Below are positions 55,597 to 64,000 of a DNA stretch of 64,000 bases, one piece after another. The notes beneath the pieces are model-generated. The model ran no database searches. It had not been told where the DNA came from and was given only the letters and a program-made list of their open reading frames with translations. This DNA comes from Ktedonobacterales bacterium (GTDB lineage Bacteria > Chloroflexota > Ktedonobacteria > Ktedonobacterales > JADMIN01), in assembly GCA_025935195.1 (NCBI GenBank), contig JAICVS010000003.1, positions 1 through 64,000 on the forward strand, given 5' to 3'. Numbering within the stretch: the stretch's first letter is position 1; every line of letters starts with the position of its first letter. Both the position numbers and the translations under genes were made by a program.

Positions 55597-56604
55597 ATGG
55601 AGACGAGAGCGCAAGGCGCGGCTATGGAGGCAGCGGCTATGGTGGATCTGTACCCGGAGATCGAGCCGTACGCGCATGGCATGCTGGACGTGGGCGACGG
55701 CAATCGCGTCTATTGGGAGACCTGTGGCAATCCGCACGGCAAGCCAGCCGTCGTCGTGCATGGCGGCCCCGGTTCCGGCTGCATTCCGTGGCATCGCCGC
55801 CTCTTCGATCCCGCCGCTTACCGCCTCGTGCTCTTCGATCAGCGCAACTGCGGGCGCAGCCGGCCGCACGCCAGCGCGCCGGAGATAGATCTCGCGCGCA
55901 ACACCACCGCCTATCTGATCGTGGACATGGAGCGGCTGCGGAGTCACCTGGGTATCGAACGCTGGCTGGTGTTCGGCGGCTCCTGGGGCAGCACACTCGC
56001 GCTCGCCTACGCCGAAAGCCATCTGGAGCGGGTCACGGAGTTGGTTTTGTTCGGCGTCACCACCGGACGGCACACGGAGTTCGACTGGACCTTCCGTGGC
56101 GGGCTGGCGCGCTTCTTCCCAGAGCAATGGGACCGCCTGCGCGCGTCGCTGCCGCCCGCGGAGCGCGACGGCGATGTCGTCGTGGCCTACTCCCGGCTGC
56201 TGAACGACGCCGATCCCGCGGTCCGCCAGCGCGCCGCCGAGGCGTGGTGCCTGTGGGAGTCCGCGACGCCGGGCTGGCCGCCGTCGGATAGCCTTTCCCC
56301 GCGCTTCACCGATCCCGCCTACGCGCTGGCGTTCGCGCGCATCGTCACTCACTACGTGCGCCACAACGCCTGGCTGGAAGATGGCGTGCTGCTGCGCGGC
56401 GCGGGCGCGCTGGCCGAGATTCCCGGCGCGCTCATCAACGGCCGCTTCGACTTTCAAGCGCCTCTTGCCAACGCCTGGGAGCTGCGGCGTGTCTGGCCGC
56501 GTGCCGAGCTGGTGATCGTGGATGACGCCGGCCACATCCCCACCGTTCCCGGCGTCACCCAGGCGATCATCCGCGCGACCGACCGCTTCGCCGTGAGTCA
56601 GTGA
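55597..56604 (+). CDS. pip: Proline iminopeptidase / prolyl aminopeptidase
   Basis: MLDVGDGNRVYWETCGNPHGKPAVVVHGGPGSGCIPWHRRLFDPAAYRLVLFDQRNCGRSRPHA; LVFGGSWGSTLALAYAESHLERV. Confidence 0.95.
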   Translation: METRAQGAAMEAAAMVDLYPEIEPYAHGMLDVGDGNRVYWETCGNPHGKPAVVVHGGPGSGCIPWHRRLFDPAAYRLVLFDQRNCGRSRPHASAPEIDLARNTTAYLIVDMERLRSHLGIERWLVFGGSWGSTLALAYAESHLERVTELVLFGVTTGRHTEFDWTFRGGLARFFPEQWDRLRASLPPAERDGDVVVAYSRLLNDADPAVRQRAAEAWCLWESATPGWPPSDSLSPRFTDPAYALAFARIVTHYVRHNAWLEDGVLLRGAGALAEIPGALINGRFDFQAPLANAWELRRVWPRAELVIVDDAGHIPTVPGVTQAIIRATDRFAVSQ

Positions 56605-56707
56605 TAACAACTCCCGCGATGTTGTAGATACATGTAGATGGTGCCAAGGCTGATGTCATGCGGATTGGCGCCATGGGAAACTACAACAACAGCCACAGAG
56701 TTGTTAT
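56604..56707. repeat. Nested inverted-repeat element (MITE-like or structured RNA)
   Basis: ATAACAACTC/GAGTTGTTAT outer, TGTTGTAG/CTACAACA middle, ATGGTGCCA/TGGCGCCAT inner. Confidence 0.8.
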
Positions 56708-56733
56708 GAGATAGCGCCGGAGGCATGCCTCGC

Positions 56734-56760
56734 GGCCTGAAGGCCACGGCTAATCCCCGC
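56734..56760 (+). repeat. TGAA-loop hairpin, family A-related
   Basis: GGCC-TGAA-GGCC-ACGGCTAATCCCCGC. Confidence 0.65.
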
Positions 56761-56791
56761 GTGTATGAGATGCCTGGGCAACAGGACCGAA

Positions 56792-58150
56792 TCAGGGTGC
56801 GGCATGCCAGAGGATGCGTTGGTCGTTGTTTTCGTCTGCGAGGCCGCTGAAGACGGCGGCCCAGGTGTGATCGGCCAACATCGGCTCAACGATGAGGCGC
56901 GACGGCAATCCCGAGCCCGCCGGGACATACTCAGTGGCAAGGTCGTCGAGGTTCATGTCGTTGCCGATCGGCAGGATCTGCATGACGGTGGAGTCTGCGC
57001 CGAGGTGCCAGACGCCATAGCCGAGCAGAGTCTGCGATTTGCCCGGCGAGACGATGCGATAGTGATACCCCTGATAGCAGTCACCGCCAGTGCTGATTTC
57101 CAGCCAGTACATCTCGCCCGAGGTGCTCGGCGCGTTGGGCGGGTTCATCCCGGTGCGCCAGGTACTTCCGCCATTCGCACTGCTGAGCAGGCTGACGTGG
57201 TCGGCTTGCCCAGCTATGTGTGCGGCGCAGAGGCGTTCGGGCGCATGTGGCGTCGTAGCGAGTAGCACATCGCGCAGCGGCTCAGTGCCCATTGGTCCGA
57301 CAACATCCCAGTGGCGCGCATCGTCTCTGGAGTGTTCGAGCATTGGTGGCTGGCCGCTGTGTGAGAGCGCGCGATACCATGCATGCTCACCGCGGTAGTC
57401 GGGAAGCGGGTCGGTGTCAACCTGCCAGCCTTGCCGTTCCAGCCCGCTCAGCGCAGATTCGATAGTTGTCCATGTCGCGCCGTCGTCTATACTCATCGCG
57501 AACACTGAGGAACTTCCGTCGGGCGAATCGACAGTGCGGTCACCATAGAGCACGCCGTGACGGTAATAGGAGCCGATGTCGACGTGGGGCCAGTGGCCTG
57601 CCACAGCTGTGTTCGCAGTGACACGGTGCCAGGTCGTGCCGGCGTCGTGGCTGACCCAGAGCGTTGCGGTCGATGCCGTCGTCGGCGGCGTGAGGCTAAA
57701 CTTGGGCAGGATGCCGGCAAACAGCGTGCCATTGCCGCCGGGCGGAGCGGCGACCTCACAGTCATCGCCGTTCTCAAATGGTGGATGGAGGAGTTGCCAA
57801 TGCGTGCCGCCGTCGTGCGTGAGCCAGAAGTGTAGATGCCCAATCAGCCAGGTGCTGGGGTCTGTGGGGGCGATGGTAAACGAAGAGCCGCAGGCCAGCA
57901 TCAGGCCGGGCATATCCTCGCTGGAGGCGACTCCGTAAAGAACCGTCTTGCCGTGCGGCGTGATGTTGTGCCATCCTGCTGGGGCAAGCGCGGGATAGAT
58001 GAGTGGCGAGAAAATCGGCGAGAATGCGCCGAAGAACGTCAGGGCAGGGAGCAGCGCGAGAATAAGACGGACCCATCGGTTGCCCAAGAGGCGCCAGATA
58101 CGGCGCACGAGCGACGGCTCCGCGAGTGCCGATGGGGCGTCCGCGACCAT
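56792..58150 (-). CDS. Membrane-anchored BNR/sialidase-like beta-propeller protein
   Basis: N-terminal TM LILALLPALTFFGAF; LWVSHDAGTTWHRV, MSIDDGATWTTI, SSANGGSTWRTG (Asp-box like). Confidence 0.75.
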   Translation of the reverse strand: MVADAPSALAEPSLVRRIWRLLGNRWVRLILALLPALTFFGAFSPIFSPLIYPALAPAGWHNITPHGKTVLYGVASSEDMPGLMLACGSSFTIAPTDPSTWLIGHLHFWLTHDGGTHWQLLHPPFENGDDCEVAAPPGGNGTLFAGILPKFSLTPPTTASTATLWVSHDAGTTWHRVTANTAVAGHWPHVDIGSYYRHGVLYGDRTVDSPDGSSSVFAMSIDDGATWTTIESALSGLERQGWQVDTDPLPDYRGEHAWYRALSHSGQPPMLEHSRDDARHWDVVGPMGTEPLRDVLLATTPHAPERLCAAHIAGQADHVSLLSSANGGSTWRTGMNPPNAPSTSGEMYWLEISTGGDCYQGYHYRIVSPGKSQTLLGYGVWHLGADSTVMQILPIGNDMNLDDLATEYVPAGSGLPSRLIVEPMLADHTWAAVFSGLADENNDQRILWHAAP

Positions 58151-58314
58151 GAAGGAGCGCTCCTCCTCACGAGAGTGAACCCATGCATGCCGATGATAAC
58201 GTGGCGCTGTGGTGCACGTCAATCGAGCTTGTACAGCACACTTTATGGCGACTCGTTGGCCAGATGGCAGAGGTGCGGAGTATACGAGTGGCATGTCGCC
58301 AGGCGAGTACCTGG

Positions 58315-58410
58315 GCCATGGCCTCCGGGAGGAGGCCATGGCTAATCCCACGGAGCACTTGACGCCTGAGGGCAACTGGCTTCGCCTTGGAATTCATGCC
58401 GGGAGATCGG
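58315..58410 (+). repeat. Hairpin repeat family A-related element
   Basis: GCCATGGCCTCC-GGGA-GGAGGCCATGGC-TAATCCCACGG ... TTCGCCTTGGAATTCATGCCGG. Confidence 0.7.
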
Positions 58411-58629
58411 CAAGCCGCAGTTCAGCTGACGCGGCGCGACTTGCCCCTGCCAGTACGGCTCGCGCAGGTCGCGCTTGAGAAGCTTGTGGTGTGACAGGCC
58501 GGCGCGCAAGCGGTAGCGGCCCCTCACCTCTCCTTCCCGCGCGTCGCTCGCCGGTGCTACACTGCCGGCATCGCCTATCATCACCCACCATTGTCCGTCA
58601 AGCGCATGTGAGCCAGGAGATACAGCCTC

Positions 58630-59772
58630 ATGATTGATTTCACCCTCAGCGACGAGCAGCAGGCCATGCGAGAGCTGGCGCACACCTTCGCCGAGCAGGA
58701 GATTCGCCCCGTCGCCGCCGAGCTGGACGAGCGCGAGGAGTTCCCCTGGGAGCTGGTGAAGAAGGCGGGCGAGCTGGGGCTGACCACCTTCGCCTTCCCC
58801 GAGGAGATCGGCGGGCTGGGCATCACCGACGAGCTGACCAACTGCATCATCACCGAGGAGCTGGCCTGGGGCTGCGGCGGCGTCGCCACCGTGCTCGGCG
58901 GCACGCACCTGGCGAGCATCCCCATCCTGCTGGCGGGAACGGACGAGCAGAAGCGGCGGCTGCTCAAGCCCATCGTCGAGCGCAACGGCCTGTGCGCGAT
59001 GGCGCTGACGGAGCCGGGCGCTGGCTCGGATGTGGCGGCGATGACCACCACGGCGCGGCGCGAGGGCGACAGCTACATCCTCAACGGCGCCAAGCGCTTC
59101 ATCACCAACGGCGGTATCGCGGACCTGTACGTCGTCTTCGCCACGGTGGACCGCGCGCTCGGCTATCGCGGCGTGACGGCGTTCATCGTGCCGGGCGAGA
59201 CGCCGGGCCTGGCGGGCGGCAAGAAGGAGAAGAAGCTGGGCATCCGCTGCTCGCACACCGGCGAGGTGCTGCTAGACGACGTGCGCGTGCCGGTGGAGAA
59301 CCGGCTGGGCGCGGAGGGCAGCGGCTTCAAACTGGCGATGACGATGCTGGATCGCTCGCGGCCGATGGTGGCGGCGATTGCGCTGGGCATCGCGCGGGCG
59401 GCGTACGAATACGCGCGCGACTACGCGAAGGAGCGCGTGCAGTTCGGCCAGCCCATCGCGGCGAACCAGGGCATCCAGTTCATGCTGGCCGACATGGCGA
59501 CCAAGGTGCAGGCGGCGCGGCTGATGACGTGGTGGTCGGCGCGGGTGACGGAGACGGGGCGGCCGTTCCTGTACGAGAGTAGCATGGCGAAGAACTTCGC
59601 GTCGGATGTGGCGATGGAGGTGACGACGGACGCCGTGCAGATCTTCGGCGGCTATGGCTACATCCGTGAATATCCAGTGGAAAAACTCTTCCGTGATGCC
59701 AAGATCACGCAGATTTACGAGGGCACGAACCAGATTCAGAAGATGGTGGTGGCGAGCCAGATATTGAAGTAG
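58630..59772 (+). CDS. Acyl-CoA dehydrogenase
   Basis: MIDFTLSDEQQAMRELAHTFAEQEIRPVAAELDE...CAMALTEPGAGSDVAAM...QIFGGYGYIREYPVEKLFRDAKITQIYEGTNQIQKMVVASQILK. Confidence 0.96.
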   Translation: MIDFTLSDEQQAMRELAHTFAEQEIRPVAAELDEREEFPWELVKKAGELGLTTFAFPEEIGGLGITDELTNCIITEELAWGCGGVATVLGGTHLASIPILLAGTDEQKRRLLKPIVERNGLCAMALTEPGAGSDVAAMTTTARREGDSYILNGAKRFITNGGIADLYVVFATVDRALGYRGVTAFIVPGETPGLAGGKKEKKLGIRCSHTGEVLLDDVRVPVENRLGAEGSGFKLAMTMLDRSRPMVAAIALGIARAAYEYARDYAKERVQFGQPIAANQGIQFMLADMATKVQAARLMTWWSARVTETGRPFLYESSMAKNFASDVAMEVTTDAVQIFGGYGYIREYPVEKLFRDAKITQIYEGTNQIQKMVVASQILK

Positions 59773-60060
59773 CCGAGGAAGCGCCGCCGGAGGTACTATC
59801 CGCTTCACGTCCGGCGCGGCCACATCGTTTCAGCACATGGTAGACGGGCGGCTGGACGAGCGCCCGGCGCCACGTGACGCCCTGGACGGCGCATGCGGCC
59901 AGGTTTCGCGCGTATGCCCGATTGGCTCGGCATGGCGCGTGCGTAGTACCCATGCGCGGCGCACGCTGGCAGCCGGGAGCAAGTATCCAGCCGACATATT
60001 GACGGCTGAGCCGCGGGGGCGTACGCTGCCGGCCGTATCCGCGAACGAGCGAGTGACGAA

Positions 60061-60672
60061 TTGGCGAGGAGTGAGATGATGGCGGGCGGGGGCGGGAAGC
60101 AGCGCGAGCGGCGAGGGGCCGCACGCCGTGAGGCGGCGACGGAGCGGGCGGCCGGGACGGCGGCGCGGGCGGATGTGTCCGTGGCCGTCGCGGCGGCTCC
60201 CGCACGGCGGCGCGCACCCGCGGCCCACGCTGGCAAGAACGCGCAGCGCATACCCCTTTCGGCGGTGGCTCCCTGCGCCGACTTCGATACGCTGCGCTCG
60301 CTCTCGCCCGCGGATGCGCGCATGCATGTGGACGCCTACCTGCACGCGGTGATGCCGGCAGAGGAGGCGGACGCCTTCGAGGCGATGCGCTATCGCTGGG
60401 AGCTGCATTTGGTGGAACTGGATCAGCTTTGCCTGCTGCGCAGTGTGGATCTCGCCTCGGCCAAACTGCGCCGCTACCGCGCGGCCGTGCGTCGCGGCGG
60501 CCACTTTCCGCCGCTGGTGGGCCTGGGCGGCGACGGCCGGCGTGTGACCGACGGCGTGCTGCTCTGCGACGGCTACCACCGTGCCATCGCCATGCGCGAC
60601 GCCGGGGTGCATTACGTCTGGGTCTGGCTGGCCGCCGGCATGTGGGAAGCGAAGTCGCGGCGGAGCGCGTGA
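60061..60672 (+). CDS. ParB-like nuclease-fold domain protein (orphan)
   Basis: RIPLSAV...; KLRRYRAAVRRGGHFPPLVGLGGDGRRVTDGVLLCDGYHRAIAMRDAGVHYVWVWL. Confidence 0.6.
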   Translation: MARSEMMAGGGGKQRERRGAARREAATERAAGTAARADVSVAVAAAPARRRAPAAHAGKNAQRIPLSAVAPCADFDTLRSLSPADARMHVDAYLHAVMPAEEADAFEAMRYRWELHLVELDQLCLLRSVDLASAKLRRYRAAVRRGGHFPPLVGLGGDGRRVTDGVLLCDGYHRAIAMRDAGVHYVWVWLAAGMWEAKSRRSA

Positions 60673-60755
60673 CCTGCCGCGTTGCGAGGCACGGAGACGT
60701 CAACAGACGAGACAGGTTACCCGACGGATGCCGGAGATGAGGGCAGGGGCGCCTG

Positions 60756-61313
60756 ATGGATGCAATTGACCAAGTGTGGCAGCGAATTGAAGCCGGCTTG
60801 CGCCTACATGCGTCTTCGACCGGGCCGCAACTCGCTCCCGGAGCCTCCGAGCGAGCGATTGAACAACTGGAAGGTGTGCTGGAGGTCACCCTGCCCGAGG
60901 ACTTCCGAGCATCGTATCGCCTGCACGATGGGGGCTTTACGATGCAACTGGTCACCGACATGGAGATACTGCCACTCGAGGACATAGCCAAGACTTGGCG
61001 AATTCTGGAGGAGTTACCGCACGACGATGAGTGGGCACGGCAGCCCCCCCACTATTTCACGGAGGAGGTCGTGCGCTCTGGCTGGAAGACTGGTCCTATC
61101 CAGCCCGTCTGGTGGCACCGCCGCTGGGTTCCCTTCGGCTCCGATAGCGCAGGCAATCTTACGTGTCTAGATCTGGCCCCGGCATTGGATGGTACGATGG
61201 GGCAGATCATTGATTGGGATCATGAGTGTGGCCCTTCGCGTATGCTCTTCCCCGATTTTGGGCATTTCCTCGCCGCCTTGGCAGATCAGGTAGAGCGCGG
61301 CACCAACAAGTAG
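60756..61313 (+). CDS. SMI1/KNR4 family protein
   Basis: APGASERAIEQLEGVLEVTLPEDFRASYRLHDGGFTM...WVPFGSDSAGNLTCLDLAPALDGTMGQIIDWDHECGPSRMLFPDFGHFLAALADQVERG. Confidence 0.9.
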   Translation: MDAIDQVWQRIEAGLRLHASSTGPQLAPGASERAIEQLEGVLEVTLPEDFRASYRLHDGGFTMQLVTDMEILPLEDIAKTWRILEELPHDDEWARQPPHYFTEEVVRSGWKTGPIQPVWWHRRWVPFGSDSAGNLTCLDLAPALDGTMGQIIDWDHECGPSRMLFPDFGHFLAALADQVERGTNK

Positions 61314-61324
61314 GGAGCCAATAG

Positions 61325-61561
61325 ATGATAGATGAACTGAGCACTGTTGTGTTGACGACGAATCTGCCCTAGCATGATCTGCGCGCCCGCGACCTGGGTA
61401 CAGTGGTGATGGTGCATCAAGGCGGCAAGGGATATACTGTCGAGTTCATGATACTGAGCGGCGAGACGATTGCCGTGGCGACGCTCTCTGCCGATCAGGT
61501 GCGGCCAACGCGCGCGAATGACATCGCTCACGCGCGTGAGCTGGCAACGACAATACTCTAG
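61325..61561 (+). pseudogene. DUF4926-like protein interrupted by one in-frame TAG
   Basis: MIDELSTVVLTTNLP*HDLRARDLGTVVMVHQGGKGYTVEFMILSGETIAVATLSADQVRPTRANDIAHARELATTIL*; TAG at 61370-61372. Confidence 0.8.
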
Positions 61562-61624
61562 CCTACACTGGCATGAGCCGCCATCCGAGCGGCCGATGCG
61601 CGGCAGGGCTATGTGTTTGTTCGG

Positions 61625-62716
61625 TTATTTGGCCGCGGCGGCTTTGCGCAGCGATTCGAGGTCGCGCACCATGTAGGCCAGCTCCTGAGCCAGCCGCGAG
61701 ACCTCGTCTTGGTTGTTGAAATAGGTCATCTGCATGTCAATGCCCATCAGCGCGCCGAGCAGCAGCGCCTCGGGGACCGCCTCGCGCTCTAGGATGGAGA
61801 GCGGGCGCACGCGGCTGTAGGTGGCGATGCTGGCACGTAGCAGCGGCGGACGGCGGTCGCCCAGGCCCCAGGCGAAATCGAAGAGCGCCGTGTCACGATG
61901 CACCTTCTCGAAGTCGAGGATGCCGCTCACGGCCAGGCTCATGGCGTCGCCACGCCAGAGCACGTTGGCGGCGACGTAGTCGCCATGCACGATCAGCTTG
62001 GGCAGCGCGGGATAGAGATTCTCGAAATAGCGCGTCGCCAGCCGGTCGCGGATGTGCGCCAGCAGCTCCGGCGCGAGGTCGGGGTGCGGCTGCCAGCTCT
62101 CGAGGACGCGATCCACCGTCTCGATGGTCCAGGCGCTCCAGGGGGCGAACTCCTCGCCCTCCGGCACGAAGCCTTCGATGCGGCGATGCAGCGTGGCGAG
62201 CATCTCCGCGGCCTTGGGCCGGCCCCACATCCACTCCTGCGGGCTGGCGATGTGGCCGTCGAGGGCGCGGTAGAGCGCCCAGCAGGTGCCGGCGGCCTGG
62301 GTGTAGCTCTGGCCGGAGCCGGCCTCAGGCACTACGCGCGGGACGGGCAGCGGGTCCGGGCCGGAGGCCAGGTGCGCCAACACGCTGTGCATGTGCTGGA
62401 TCGCCGACGCGGGATACCAGGAGTAGAAACGGCGCAGGAAATAGCGCGCGTCGTCGCTGATGACCTCCCAGTAGTGGGCGCGGGGACGATCCGTCCCCGT
62501 GGTCGTGGGCTTGCCCGCCTGCGCATGCTTCAGGCCAAAGCGGGCCAGCACCTCCTCCACCGCGGCGGGGGCGTTCCACTCGTCGAGCGTGAGCACCTCG
62601 CCGGCCAGACCGCGCTCCTCCGCGCAGTCCTCGCAGCCGATCAGCTCGCCAGCGGGGTTGACGACGACCACCTCAAGCGGCCGCTGGCAGAAGGGACACA
62701 GGAGCGGCATGGACAT
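61625..62716 (-). CDS. Aminoglycoside-phosphotransferase-like kinase with N-terminal zinc ribbon
   Basis: MPLLCPFCQRPLEVVVVNPAGELIGCEDCAEERG; KLIVHGDYVAANVLWRGDAMSLAVSGILDFEKVHRDTALFDFAWGLGDR. Confidence 0.85.
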   Translation of the reverse strand: MSMPLLCPFCQRPLEVVVVNPAGELIGCEDCAEERGLAGEVLTLDEWNAPAAVEEVLARFGLKHAQAGKPTTTGTDRPRAHYWEVISDDARYFLRRFYSWYPASAIQHMHSVLAHLASGPDPLPVPRVVPEAGSGQSYTQAAGTCWALYRALDGHIASPQEWMWGRPKAAEMLATLHRRIEGFVPEGEEFAPWSAWTIETVDRVLESWQPHPDLAPELLAHIRDRLATRYFENLYPALPKLIVHGDYVAANVLWRGDAMSLAVSGILDFEKVHRDTALFDFAWGLGDRRPPLLRASIATYSRVRPLSILEREAVPEALLLGALMGIDMQMTYFNNQDEVSRLAQELAYMVRDLESLRKAAAAK

Positions 62717-63134
62717 CGAGGTCTCCTTAGTGGAGCTTGCGCTTCCAATACTATGCACCTTGCACCTCAGTCGTTCTGGCTCGCCTTCCTGTTCACCATC
62801 AGTGTACCCAATGATGGCGCACAGGTGGTGGCAGTGCGGATGCCATAGCACAGGCGGGCTAAGATGAACGGGTAGGCAAGAAGCGTGCAAGTGGGAGGTC
62901 GAACGACGTCCTGTGTTGCCCCACCATACCTGCAGCATACACCGTCGCCAGCAGCGGGCGCCGACAGCCCAAACCGGCCTGAAGCATAGCACATCCGTAA
63001 CGGCTTTGCACAATCGTCGCGCCGTGACGGACGGCATACGCTTCCTTTGCATTCTACCATGAAGCACAAAGAACGCAACTGATAAATTGTTAAATACATC
63101 ACAACTGAGACGGATGTGGGCGAGGGGAGCGCCG

Positions 63135-63157
63135 CCCGGCATCAATGCCGGGGAGCC
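63135..63157 (-). repeat. Hairpin repeat family A, minus-oriented copy
   Basis: Reverse complement GGCTCCCCGGCATTGATGCCGGG. Confidence 0.75.
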
Positions 63158-63267
63158 AACGCATGACACCGCCCCAACGCAAAGCGGTATCACGACCGAC
63201 AGAAGGATGCGGAGCGCGTCGGATGCGCCCTCCATCGTCGCCATTCAGTCCGCGTGACAACGCCCGC

Positions 63268-64000
63268 TCACTCGCCGGACGTCGCGACCGCTCGCGTCTT
63301 GCCATCTCCGCGCTTCGCGGATGCGGTTTTGCCGGTCTTGCTGGCCTTGCCATTGGCGCTCGCTTTGGTCCCCGCTTTGGTCCCCGCCGTGCGCCGCCCG
63401 TTCGCGCGCGCGGCCGTAGCGGCCGCCACTGGATGCGCGTGCGCCGCCAGCGTGCGCTTGATGCTCGCCAGCGCCTTCTCGATGTTCTCAATGGAGTTGG
63501 CGTAGGAGAGGCGGATGTAGCCCTCGCCGTAGGCGCCGAAGGCCGTGCCGGCGAGCGCGGCGACGCCGCCTTCGTAGAGCAGCAGGTCGGCCACCTCACG
63601 CGAGCTCATGCCGGTGGCGGTGATGTTGGGGAAGACGTAGAAGGCACCGCGCGGCGTGCGGCAGGTGAGGCCGGGGATGTCGTTCAGGCCGGCCACGATC
63701 ACGTCACGCCGCCGCCGGAACTCGGCCACCATCTCGTCACAGGGCGCCTGCGAGCCAGTGAGCGCGGCGACGCCGGCCATCTGTGTAAAGGTCGCCGTGC
63801 AGGAGTTGCTGTTGCTCATCAGCTTGGCGACGGCGGGCGCCAGCTCGCGCGGGAAGAGGCCGTAACCCAGGCGCCAGCCGGTCATGGCGTAGATCTTCGA
63901 GAAGCCATCCAGCACGATGGTGCGCTCGCGCATGCCTGGCAGCGCGGCGATGCTCGTATGCTCGCCTTCGTAGATCATGCGGCTGTAGATCTCGTCGGAG
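63268..64000 (-). CDS. Pyridoxal-phosphate aminotransferase class I/II, partial (5' end beyond window), with Ala/Lys-rich C-terminal tail
   Basis: SDEIYSRMIYEGEHTSIAALPGMRERTIVLDGFSKIYAMTGWRLGYGLFPREL (PLP Lys region SKIYAMTGWRLGY); tail AGTKAGTKASANGKASKTGKTASAKRGDGKTRA. Confidence 0.93.
   Translation of the reverse strand, partial: SDEIYSRMIYEGEHTSIAALPGMRERTIVLDGFSKIYAMTGWRLGYGLFPRELAPAVAKLMSNSNSCTATFTQMAGVAALTGSQAPCDEMVAEFRRRRDVIVAGLNDIPGLTCRTPRGAFYVFPNITATGMSSREVADLLLYEGGVAALAGTAFGAYGEGYIRLSYANSIENIEKALASIKRTLAAHAHPVAAATAARANGRRTAGTKAGTKASANGKASKTGKTASAKRGDGKTRAVATSGE

Noticed and set aside
56604-56707. Retron msr-msd RNA
   Set aside because: Nested inverted repeats are present but no reverse transcriptase gene anywhere nearby.
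61625-62716. Aminoglycoside resistance gene
   Set aside because: APH-fold match only; zinc-ribbon fusion and context give no support for antibiotic phosphorylation.

Overview
High-GC bacterial chromosome window, probably Chloroflexota by gene content (inference only). About 50 CDSs are supportable: glgP-type phosphorylase, ECF sigma/anti-sigma pair, sensor kinase, two acyl-CoA dehydrogenases, dnaJ-grpE, DUF4012, endonuclease V, CopC-CopD fusion, Na/solute symporter plus DUF3311, MBOAT/SGNH pair, AI-2E transporter, hydantoinase, RNase D, prolyl aminopeptidase and others. There is one tRNA-Gln(CTG), several strong hairpin terminators, and decayed IS fragments, including a TnpB 3' end. Two aspects stand out. 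(1) An A+T-richer cassette at ~39.1-41.8 kb holds two small coiled-coil proteins and a P-loop ATPase resembling the Sll1717 family; it is a candidate undescribed defence-like or regulatory module. (2) The intergenic regions are full of several families of short structured dispersed repeats. These include TGAA-loop hairpins with covarying arms, helically phased GGCAA arrays with a conserved outward promoter, and composite islands with the same internal order at 15.4-15.9 kb and 36.7-37.3 kb. A DUF4926-like gene with a single in-frame TAG (61325-61561) is missing from the ORF track. All calls come from reading the sequence; no searches or folding programs were run.
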